Position numbers and translations under genes: made by a program
From: Hyphomicrobium zavarzinii ATCC 27496
GTDB taxonomy: Bacteria > Pseudomonadota > Alphaproteobacteria > Rhizobiales > Hyphomicrobiaceae
NCBI RefSeq assembly: GCF_000383415.1
Contig: NZ_KB911257.1
Span: forward strand, 38,558-102,557
Direction: 5' to 3'
Length of the DNA: 64,000 bases
Notes under the pieces: model-generated
What the model was told of the DNA's origin: nothing
Databases searched by the model: none
The model's input: only the letters and a program-made list of their open reading frames with translations
Shown here: positions 1 to 8,600 of the stretch, piece after piece
How positions within the stretch are numbered: the first letter of the stretch is position 1
How the letters are laid out: every line of letters starts with the position of its first letter

Positions 1-175
1 TCACCTCACGCGGCATATGCGGACGGGCATGGGCCGCGTCGAACCGCTCGTACTCCGCGAAGATCTCCTCAGCGCTCCGGTCAGGATGGTAGTTCAGGCA
101 GAACAACAGGTTCGCATGAGCCAACGCGTAATCAGGCTTCAAAGACAAAGCCCGACGGAACAAAGACTCGGATTC
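1..175. repeat. Long direct repeat, copy at the window edge
   Basis: About 94% identical over the first 175 bases to 3661-3835, at an offset of exactly 3660 bp (1220 codons, in frame). It encodes the end of a TPR block and the beginning of a SPY region inside the GT41 gene. The repeat probably continues beyond the left edge. Confidence 0.9.
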
Positions 176-3100
176 GCTGTACAATGAGAGGTCTTGCAAC
201 AGCAGGGCCTGATTGCCGAGCGCGCGCCAATTGTTGGCGATGGCGTCCTTCACACCGAGATAGACCTTCACCGCCGCGACGGGCTCTCCCTTCTGACGGA
301 GGAGCTGGGCGAGATTATCGTGAATGTCGCCGTCGTTCGGCATCAACTCGGCGGCCTTGCGCAGCACCACCTCGGCCTCCGAGGCCTTGAGCTGGCGCAT
401 AAGGCAGAGCCCGAGATTGCGGAGGATCTGCGGATCGTTCGGCGCGGCGGTACAGGCTTTGCGCAGCTCGCTCTCGGCTTCCGCCAGCCTGCCGCGGCCA
501 GCGAGAAGGTTACCGAGATTTCCATGCGCGTTGGCAAATCCAGGCGCGCGGGCGATGGCCTCGCGATAGGCGGCTTCGGCTTCCGCATTGCGGCCCGCCG
601 CGCGGTAGGCCGCGCCGAGGTTCGACATCGTATCCGCGCGGTGGCTGCGTTTCGCCGCTTCCTGGAACAGCTCGATGGCGCGCTCTATGTTGCCGCGCCC
701 ATAAGCCCAGCCCGCTGCGCGCTGCAGCGTTTCGACAGCCTCCTCGCGGTCCACATAGCGCAGCCACAGGCGCTCGTACACGCGCTCGAGCTCGGTGGCG
801 AGACCGCGCGCATCGCAGAGCGGGGACGCGGCCATGCGCGCGCGAAGTCCGGCGCGCAGGGCGGCGAGCGCTTCGATATCGGTCGCGCGGGCGATAGCCT
901 TGGCGATGTATTCCTCACGCGAGATCGCGACCCAGTCCGAGAGGCCCAGCGAGCCCATGATGGTGGCGCCGAAGCAGCCGACGGAGGGCCGCGTCTTGAG
1001 GCAGATGGACGGCACGCCGAGCCAGGCCGCTTCGATGGTGGTGGTGCCGCCGTTGTGCGGGAACGGATCGAGCGCGATGTCGATGGTGCCGTAAGCTTCC
1101 CATGTCTTGGGCTGTGGCGTCGTGAAGACGAGGTCGATGCGATCTGCCGAAATGCCGTGGCCGGCAAAGAGGTCTCGGTAGCGGCGGCAGACCTCCTCGT
1201 CGACGAATGCCACGGTGTTGAGCACGAGGCGCGACCTCGGCACCCTCTTCAGGATCTCGCTCCAGGTGGCGATGACCTCGTCGTTGAGGCGTACCGCGCG
1301 GCCGAAGTTGCCGAAGGTGACATAGCCGTTGGCGAGCGCGGGCAGCGCCGTGACGTCCGGCATACCTTGCGGCGGCTGATAGGCCACCGGCATGCGGGGC
1401 AGGCGCTCGACGGGCTCGGAGAAAAGGTGATCGGAGCCCGGCGGGGCCAGCTCGTCGTCCGCCAGGAACGCATCCATCACCGAGAGGCCGGACGTATATC
1501 CATGCCCCAGGAAATGCGCGACCTGCACGGGCGCGGGCTTGCGGGCGAAAGTGAGCAGGCGGTTGCGCGCCGTATGACCGCCGAGATCGACCAGCACGTC
1601 GATGGCATCGCGGCGAATGAGATTGGCCAGCTCGTCGTCCGACAATCCGACTGTGCCGCGCCAATGCTCCGCGAGCGCCTTCAGGCGATGCGTTTCGGCG
1701 TCGGGGGCCGGTACTTCCGCATAGCAGAAGATCTCGACCTTGCTGCGGTCATGCCCCACCAGGATCGGCTCGATGAAGTGGCGCGAGGACTTGGTGGCGA
1801 AATCGGGGGAGACGTAGCCGACGCGCAGCCTTCGGCCCGGCGTCCGGTCATTCGGCCAGACGCAGTTCTTGGGCGCGTGACGATCGGCGTGCACCTCGCT
1901 CCAGCGGCGGAACTCCGCGAAGATCTGATCGCCGGTGAGGCCCGGGTGATAGGTCACCGCGAACAGCATCATGCCGTGGCCCTTGGGATGGCCGGGCGCT
2001 TTCGCGAGCGTTGCCTGGAAAATCTCGATGGCTTCGGCGACACGCCCCTGATCCTGAAGCGAGTTGGCCAGATTGAAGCCGATCTCAGTCAGATCCGGTC
2101 TAAGCGCGAGGGCCTGGCGCAGATCGCGCTCGGCGGCGACGAGCTGGCCGCGGCGCATGAGGACGAGCGCGCGGTTGTTGAAGGCCTCGGCGTGATCGGG
2201 CTTGGCCGCGATCGCCTCGCTGAAGGCATCCTCTGCCTCGCGCAATCGCTGCTGGGCGGAAAGAGCGTTGCCGAGCGCATTGTTGGCTGCGGCGTGCCTG
2301 GGCTTTGCTTTGAGGACAGCGCGTGCGGTCGCTTCCGCATCGGTGAGGCGCCCAAGGCGGCGCTGGACATCGGAGAGATAGCAGCCGCTGTCGATGTCCG
2401 CAGGATCTTCGGACAAATGCTTGACGATGCAGGCCGCCGCATCGGCGAGACGTCCGGCGGCCTCGAGGCGAGCGATCTCACGGGTGGCCGCGGCGCGGCG
2501 CTGGAGAACGGGCTCGCGGTTCGTCTGAGGCGCCTTGGGAGCCGCTTCCCCGCACCATTCTTTCCAGAGTTTACGGAATGCGGTCTCGAGGTCCCGGGCG
2601 AGGCCGGGGCCGTCGGCGAGCGGAGAGGCTTCCACGCGCGCCCGCAGGCCCGCTCGCAGCGCCGCCAGCGACGCGACGTCGGACGCCTTCGCAGCCGCCA
2701 GAGCCACGTACGACGCGACGTCTCCCGCAACCCAGTCGCGAAGGCCCACCGCGCCCAGGTTGCTCGCCCCGAACCGGCCAACCGAAGGACGGTCCGCAAC
2801 CGACACAACCGGAACACCCAGCCACAGCGCCTCGATCGTCGTCGTCCCCGCATTGTGCGGGAACGGATCCAGCGCGATGTCCACTTCTCCGTACGCCGCC
2901 CACGTTTTGGGCTGTGGGCTCGTGTAAACAAGCACAAGCCGATCCCGGCCCACTCCGTGCACCGCGAACCGCGACGCCATCAGATCCGAGAACGCAGCCT
3001 CTGAGAACGCCTTCGAGTTCAGCATCAGGCGGCTGTTCGGCACCCGTAGCAGGATCTCCGACCACGCCTTCACAACCCGGTCGTTGATCCGCTCAGGACG

Positions 3101-4642
3101 GCCGAAGTAGCCGAACGTCACGTACCCGTTCCGCAACGCAGGCAGTGGCCCCACCTCCGGCATTCCCTCGGGCGGCTGATAGGCCACCGGGATGCGGGAC
3201 AGGCGGACGATCTTCTCCGAGAACAGGTGCTCGCTGCCGACCGGTGCCATCTCGCCATCCGACAGGAACACGTCGATCGCCGACATGCCCGACGTGTAAC
3301 CATGCCCAAGATGATGGGCCACCTGGATCGGGGCCGGCTTCCGCGCCATCGCCAGGATGCGGCTCGACGACGTGTGGCCGCCGAAGTCCACCAGGATGTC
3401 GATCTTGTCGGCCCTAATCTGGGCTGCCACCTCGTCGTCCGTGAGACCCACCGTCGAGCGCCAGGCGTTCGACATGGCCTTGAAGCTCTGGGTGACGTGG
3501 TCCTCGTTGGTCACCTCGGCGTAGCAGACGATCTCGAGCTTCTCCCGGTCCAGGTGCCGCAGCAGGGGATCGAGGAAGTGACGGGCGGCATGCTCGCGGA
3601 AGTCGGGCGATAGGAAGCCGACGCGCAGCTTGCGGTCCGGCGTCCGGTCGTTCGAAAAGGTCACCTCACGCGGCATATGCGGACGGGCATGGGCCACGTC
3701 GAACCGCTGGTACTCCGCGAAGATCTCCTCAGCGCTCCGGTCAGGATGGTAGTTCAAGCAGAACAACAGGTTCGCGTGAGCCAACGCGTAGTCCGGCTTC
3801 AAAGACAAAGCCCGGCGGAAGAGAGATTCGGATTCCGCGAATTGGGACAGATCTTTGCGGATGACGCCGAGATTGCTCACCCAACGCTGCTCATTGGGCG
3901 CAAGCTCCATGGCGCGCGCTGTCGCGTTCCCCGCGGCGACCATGTGCCCGATGCGAAGCTTCAAGGCGCCGAGATTGCCGAATGCGATTGCGGAGTTGGG
4001 ATCGGTCGCGACGGCTTTGTCGAGGAGGGCCGAGGCTTCATTGAACTTCTGAAGCGCCATCGCGGTCGCGGCGAGATCGGACAGAATGTCCGCACGGTCC
4101 GGGCGCAACTCCGCCGCGCGTTCCAGTGCCTTCTCGGCTTCGGCCGGCTTGTTCTGGCGCTGGAGCGCGACGCCGAGGCCGTGCCAGGCTTCCGCATAGG
4201 ACGGGTTCGACGCGACGGCGTTGCGATAGCTTGCCTCCGCCGCCACAAACTGCCCCGCATCGCGTGCGATGTTGCCGAGGTTGTTGTGGGCCGGCGCAAA
4301 TTTGGGATCGGCTGCGAGCGCGGCGCGATAGGCTGCCGCGGCTTCGTCCGTTCGTCCTGCGGCGCGCAACACGACACCGAGATTGGCCTGGAAATCCGCC
4401 GCATCGGGTTTCAGCGCAACGGCGCGGCGCCCCGCAACGATGGCGGGCTCGATGGCGCCGCCGCGATGCAGGGCAAGGCTCAGGATTTCCCAGGCGAGCG
4501 CTTCATCCGGTGCGATCTCCGCCGCGCGCTGCGCATCAACGGCAGCGGACCTCACATCCCCGCGGTCGAGCGCTTCCATGGCACGCTGCAGCAGCGCCTG
4601 GCCGTCGCTCGTTTCTCGATTGGTGACCGGCTGGCGCTGCAT
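1..4642 (-). CDS. Multi-module TPR/SPINDLY glycosyltransferase, GT41 (OGT-like), C-terminus beyond window
   Basis: The frame is open from the ATG at 4642 to the left edge (1547 codons). An in-frame TAG lies six codons upstream and AAAAGGG precedes the start. Modules in order: TPRs (about residues 15-310), a SPY/OGT catalytic region (about 325-690), more TPRs (about 700-910), a second SPY region (about 925-1285), a third TPR block (about 1290-1515), then the beginning of a third SPY region. Each complete SPY region shows a start motif (VGFLSPDF or VGYVSPDF), a GGHT block and ALDPFPHN-GTTTIEA. GT41 enzymes transfer a sugar from a nucleotide-sugar onto protein Ser/Thr or Asn in the cytoplasm, with TPRs gripping the acceptor. 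Usual family members have one catalytic region, so this chain is unusual. The lysine that contacts UDP in human OGT appears to be arginine here (GRPERIND, GRAVRLND). The acceptor and donor are not shown by sequence; the neighbouring giant secreted protein is a candidate acceptor. Confidence 0.88.
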   Translation of the reverse strand, partial: MQRQPVTNRETSDGQALLQRAMEALDRGDVRSAAVDAQRAAEIAPDEALAWEILSLALHRGGAIEPAIVAGRRAVALKPDAADFQANLGVVLRAAGRTDEAAAAYRAALAADPKFAPAHNNLGNIARDAGQFVAAEASYRNAVASNPSYAEAWHGLGVALQRQNKPAEAEKALERAAELRPDRADILSDLAATAMALQKFNEASALLDKAVATDPNSAIAFGNLGALKLRIGHMVAAGNATARAMELAPNEQRWVSNLGVIRKDLSQFAESESLFRRALSLKPDYALAHANLLFCLNYHPDRSAEEIFAEYQRFDVAHARPHMPREVTFSNDRTPDRKLRVGFLSPDFREHAARHFLDPLLRHLDREKLEIVCYAEVTNEDHVTQSFKAMSNAWRSTVGLTDDEVAAQIRADKIDILVDFGGHTSSSRILAMARKPAPIQVAHHLGHGYTSGMSAIDVFLSDGEMAPVGSEHLFSEKIVRLSRIPVAYQPPEGMPEVGPLPALRNGYVTFGYFGRPERINDRVVKAWSEILLRVPNSRLMLNSKAFSEAAFSDLMASRFAVHGVGRDRLVLVYTSPQPKTWAAYGEVDIALDPFPHNAGTTTIEALWLGVPVVSVADRPSVGRFGASNLGAVGLRDWVAGDVASYVALAAAKASDVASLAALRAGLRARVEASPLADGPGLARDLETAFRKLWKEWCGEAAPKAPQTNREPVLQRRAAATREIARLEAAGRLADAAACIVKHLSEDPADIDSGCYLSDVQRRLGRLTDAEATARAVLKAKPRHAAANNALGNALSAQQRLREAEDAFSEAIAAKPDHAEAFNNRALVLMRRGQLVAAERDLRQALALRPDLTEIGFNLANSLQDQGRVAEAIEIFQATLAKAPGHPKGHGMMLFAVTYHPGLTGDQIFAEFRRWSEVHADRHAPKNCVWPNDRTPGRRLRVGYVSPDFATKSSRHFIEPILVGHDRSKVEIFCYAEVPAPDAETHRLKALAEHWRGTVGLSDDELANLIRRDAIDVLVDLGGHTARNRLLTFARKPAPVQVAHFLGHGYTSGLSVMDAFLADDELAPPGSDHLFSEPVERLPRMPVAYQPPQGMPDVTALPALANGYVTFGNFGRAVRLNDEVIATWSEILKRVPRSRLVLNTVAFVDEEVCRRYRDLFAGHGISADRIDLVFTTPQPKTWEAYGTIDIALDPFPHNGGTTTIEAAWLGVPSICLKTRPSVGCFGATIMGSLGLSDWVAISREEYIAKAIARATDIEALAALRAGLRARMAASPLCDARGLATELERVYERLWLRYVDREEAVETLQRAAGWAYGRGNIERAIELFQEAAKRSHRADTMSNLGAAYRAAGRNAEAEAAYREAIARAPGFANAHGNLGNLLAGRGRLAEAESELRKACTAAPNDPQILRNLGLCLMRQLKASEAEVVLRKAAELMPNDGDIHDNLAQLLRQKGEPVAAVKVYLGVKDAIANNWRALGNQALLLQDLSLYSESESLFRRALSLKPDYALAHANLLFCLNYHPDRSAEEIFAEYERFDAAHARPHMPREV
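3661..3835. repeat. Long direct repeat, internal copy
   Basis: Partner of 1-175. I count about ten differences over 175 bases, several of them silent. The other complete SPY module (about 780-1870) is much more diverged, so copies one and three share recent ancestry or gene conversion. Confidence 0.9.
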
Positions 4643-4717
4643 GCGAGCCCTTTTGCCCTATCGTGCCTCGCGCGGACACGGGATGTCCGCAGCTCCGAAA
4701 CCACGCAAAACACGTGA

Positions 4718-5479
4718 TCAAACGCGCCTCAGGAATCCTTTCGGCCAGTACGTGACACGCTCCGTGACGACGCCCTCGTTGAAGGGGAACGCCGGCTCCT
4801 CGAGCACGAACTCGGGATGGCCCGCGGCAAATTCTGCCGCGGCATCGAGGGGATTGTTCCAGCTCCAGTCCGGCGCGGTGCGCGGCGCCCCCACGACCTC
4901 TTTCATGATGCCGTCGGTCGCGACGATGTAGGACCCCGGCGTCACCATCGGGCCGTACGCCTCGAGCTCGGCGAGCACATGGGCCTTGGTGTGGTTACTG
5001 TCGAGCAGCACCAGCACCGTCTCGCCCGGAGAGAGGAGGCCGCGAACCTGATCGACGACCTCGGGCGCAACCGAGCTGCCCTCGACGAGCGTGATCAGCG
5101 GCTTCATCTCGTGAGCTTCGATCGCCTGCCGATTGTGCGGGCGGATCTCGATGTCGATACCGATCACGCGGCCCTTGCCCATGGCCTTGAACAGGCTGGC
5201 GTAGAATATCAGCGAGCCGCCATGCGCCACGCCCGTCTCGATGATCACGTCGGGCTTTACCCGGTAGATCACCTCCTGGATGCGCAGCATATCCTCGGGA
5301 AGCTGGATGACGGGGCGGCCCATCCAACTGAAAGAATAGACATATTTTGTATCCCAGCCGCAGCGGACCCAGGCTTTCGAGATCAGACGAAACGCCTCCG
5401 GACTGTCCAGCTTGTGGACCGTCTCACCGTTCGCTCCCTCGGCGATCACGACGCCATTGACCTCATCGATTTTAAGCAT
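4718..5479 (-). CDS. CmcI / rhamnosyl O-methyltransferase family protein
   Basis: A 253-residue protein of the 'cephalosporin hydroxylase' family (CmcI, PF04989). Characterised relatives are SAM-dependent methyltransferases, including rhamnosyl O-methyltransferases. Visible landmarks are IQLPEDMLRIQEVIY, the SAM-loop-like ETGVAHGGSLIFYASL, the acidic IDIEIRPHNR, LVLLDSNHTKAHVLAELEAY and a C-terminal ERVTYWPKGFL. I start it at the ATG at 5479 (MLKIDEV), which fits family length. An upstream GTG at 5560 would add 27 residues rich in Arg and hydrophobics. It lies 75 bp upstream of the GT41 gene on the same strand and probably shares its transcript. Inference: it decorates a surface sugar or glycan made by this locus. 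The true substrate cannot be told from sequence. Confidence 0.82.
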   Translation of the reverse strand: MLKIDEVNGVVIAEGANGETVHKLDSPEAFRLISKAWVRCGWDTKYVYSFSWMGRPVIQLPEDMLRIQEVIYRVKPDVIIETGVAHGGSLIFYASLFKAMGKGRVIGIDIEIRPHNRQAIEAHEMKPLITLVEGSSVAPEVVDQVRGLLSPGETVLVLLDSNHTKAHVLAELEAYGPMVTPGSYIVATDGIMKEVVGAPRTAPDWSWNNPLDAAAEFAAGHPEFVLEEPAFPFNEGVVTERVTYWPKGFLRRV

Positions 5480-5638
5480 GGAGATGAGCAGCCTTTCGCG
5501 CGGGACCCTTCGGATAAGACTCGAATGCGCGCGCCGGACTGACCAATCCAGCGCGATCACGGAGTCTCACTTGAGCTCCCATCTCCATGCGATTTGGCTT
5601 GCCCCAACCTGAACGCTGGGTTCGCCATTCGAACGCGA

Positions 5639-5667
5639 AACGGCCGCATCCCTGGGACGCGGCCGTT
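5639..5667 (-). terminator. GC-rich hairpin downstream of the giant gene
   Basis: A perfect 9-bp stem (AACGGCCGC / GCGGCCGTT) with an 11-nt loop lies about 24 bp past the stop codon of the giant repeat gene. No strong T-tract follows, so termination may be partial, which would allow read-through into the CmcI-family and GT41 genes. Confidence 0.5.
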
Positions 5668-5690
5668 CGACTTGTATGTGGCGACGCTGA

Positions 5691-8600
5691 CTAGACGTCG
5701 ATGAACTTGGTGAAGTCGTAGGTCCAGGGCGTCGAGCCGTCGGTGGTGATCACACCGATCAGCGTGCCGCCAGAGGTGAAGTCGCCGTTCGTGCTGAAGT
5801 ACAGCTGGCCGGTATCCTGCTGGTAGACGAAGCCACCCTTGCCGCCCGTCGCCAGGGTCGTCGAGAGGAGCGCCGCGCTGTTGGCAACAGCCTTGATGTT
5901 GCCGTTGTTGGTGAGCGAGCCGGTGGTGTCGTAGGTGTTGGTGTTCACCGTCGAGTTGGCGTCGGTGTCGAGGCCGATCCGGTCTGCGCCCGTGCCCATG
6001 TTCATGACGACCATGTGGCTGCCGGCCGAGTTCTGATCGAACACGAAGGTGTCCGCGCCGCTGCCGCCCGTCACGTGGTCGATGCCGCCGCCGCCGCGGA
6101 TGTGGCTCGTGCCTGCCGTGACCGTGATAGTATCTGCACCCGCTCCGCCGATCACCGTCTCAACGTTCGCAACCGAGACCGTGTTGGCGAAGTCGCCGAG
6201 CGTGAGCTTGTCGGACGCGCCGCCAAGGTCGATCGAAGCGTTGGAGGCCTGGGCGCCAAGCGTGATCGTATCGACACCCGAGCCGCCGGCGATGGTTTCG
6301 ACGTTGGAAACCGTCGCGGTGTTCGAGAAGTTGCCGAACGTCAGCTTGTCGCTGCCGCCGAGCAGATCGATGGAGCCGCCCGCCACCTGGGTGGTGTAGG
6401 TCACCGTGTCGCTGCCAGCGTTGCCGATCAGGTTCTCGACGTTCGCCACCGAGCCGACGTTGGTGAAGTTACCGAGCGTCAGGGTATCGACGTTGGCGCC
6501 GAGATCGACAGACATTCCGGTCGTGAGCGCCGAGCCCAGCGTGATGGTGTCGATGTTGCCGCCACCCACCAGAGTTTCGACGTTGGAGACCGTCGCCACG
6601 TTGGCGAAGTTGCCGAAGGTGAGCTTGTCGCTGCCCGCACCGAGATCGAAGAAGGCATCCACCGCGACCGTCGACAGCACAACCGTATCCGCGGCCGAAC
6701 CACCAATCAGCGTCTCGACGTTCGAGACCGAGAGACCGGAGTTCACGAAGTCGCCGAGGGTCAGCTTGTCCGCGCCGTCGCCAAGGTTGATGTTGGCCTT
6801 GGTGATCTGCGTGGCAATGGTGAGGGTATCCGCATCGGCACCCGCCACGATCGTTTCCACGTTGCCCACCGTCACGGTGTTGACGTAGTCGCCGAGTGTC
6901 AGGGTATCGTTGCCGGCGCCCAGATCCACCGAGCCGTTGGAGACCTGCGAGCCGTAGGTGAGCGAGTCGGTTCCCGTTCCGCCGACGACCGATTCGACGT
7001 GGTAGACGGTTGCCGTGTTCGTGTAGTTGCCGAAGGTCAGCGAGTCTGCGCCGGCGCCGAGATCGATCATCACCCCGTTGACTGCCGAGGTGTAGGTGAT
7101 CGTATCAGCAGCGGAGCCGCCAAGGACCGATTCAACGTTGGTCAGCGTTGCCGAGTTGGCGAAGTTGCCGAACACCAGGCTGTCGTAACCGGCGCCGAGG
7201 TCGATCAAGACGTTGGTTGCCTGGGTTGCGATCGTGATGCTGTCGGAGTCGCTGCCGCTCGTCAGGGTTTCAACGTTCGAGACCGAGCCGTAGTTCGCCG
7301 AGTCGCTCAGCACGAGCTTGTCGCTGCCTGCGCCGAGGTTGACCAGGTCGGAGGCACCGAGCGCGCTTGCCAGCGTGATGGTGTCGTTGCCCGATCCGCC
7401 GTTCAGCGTTTCGACATGAGCGACGGTCGCGGTGTTCGCGAAGTCGCCGAGCGTCAGCTTATCACCGCCGTCACCCAGATCGAAGGAGCCCTTCGAGACG
7501 ATGTCCGTGATGGTGATCGTGTCAGCCAGCGCACCGCCGACGATCGTCTCGACGCCGGCGACCGAGCCGGTGTTGGTGAAGTCGCCGAGCTTCAGCGTGT
7601 CGTTGCCCGCACCGAGGTTGATGCTGTTCGAGGCGCCGAGCGCGCTGCCGAGCGTGATGCTGTCGGACGACGTGCCGCCAGCCAGCGTCTCTACTCCGGA
7701 GATCGTTGCGGTGTTCGCAAAGTTTCCGAGCGTCAGCGTGTCGTTGCCCACACCGAGATCGATGAGTGCATCGGACGCCGCGGCGCCGAGGGTGATCGTG
7801 TCGGCAGCAGAGCCGCCGGCGATCGATTCGACGTTCGAGACCGTCGCCGAGTTGGCGAAGTTGCCGAAGGTGAGTGCGTCGATACCGGCGCCAAGATCGA
7901 GCGAGGCGTTCACGGCCTGCGTCGCGATCGTGACGGTATCCGAGTCAGAGCCGCCGATCAGCGTCTCGACGTTGGACACGGAGCCCGTGTTCATGAAGTC
8001 GGACAGTGTCAGCTTATCGCTGCCGGCACCGAGGTTGATGCTGTCGGACACGTTGATCGCGGAGGCCAGCGTGATGGTGTCGTTGTCCGTTCCGCCGACC
8101 AGCGTCTCGATATGAGCAACCGTTGCCGAGTTGACGAAGTCGCCGAGGGTGAGCTTGTCCGCCCCGTCTCCGAGGTCGACCGAGCCCTTCGAGGCCTGCG
8201 TCGCGAGGGTGATGGTATCCGCGCCAGTTCCGCCGATGATCGTCTCCACGTTGGAGAGCGAGCCGGTGTTAGCGAAGTTGCCGAGCGTCAGCGTGTCGGC
8301 GCCGGCGCCGAGATCGATGGCGTTCGACGAGGCCATCGCGCTGCCCAGGGTCACGCTGTCGGCGAAGATGCCGCCGGTCAGCGTCTCGACTCCAGAGACC
8401 GTCAGGCTGTTCGCGAAGTTGCCGAGCGTCAGGACGTCGTTGCCAACACCGAGGTCGATGATGGTCTCGGACGTTCCCGCACCGAGCGATACTGTGTCCG
8501 CGGCGGATCCGCCAAGGACCGACTCCGCATTAGAGATGGTCGCGGTGTTGGCGAAGTTGCCGAGGGTGAGGCTGTCAGCACCGGCGCCGAGGTTGATCGC

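Noticed and set aside
194-3004. A 936-codon plus-strand frame opposite the GT41 gene
   Set aside because: The minus strand translates to clear TPR and SPINDLY motifs; the plus-strand product is Arg/Gly/Ala-rich with no family resemblance.
5639-5667. Strong intrinsic terminator isolating the giant gene
   Set aside because: The hairpin is perfect but lacks a T-tract, so I list it only as a possible, partial terminator.
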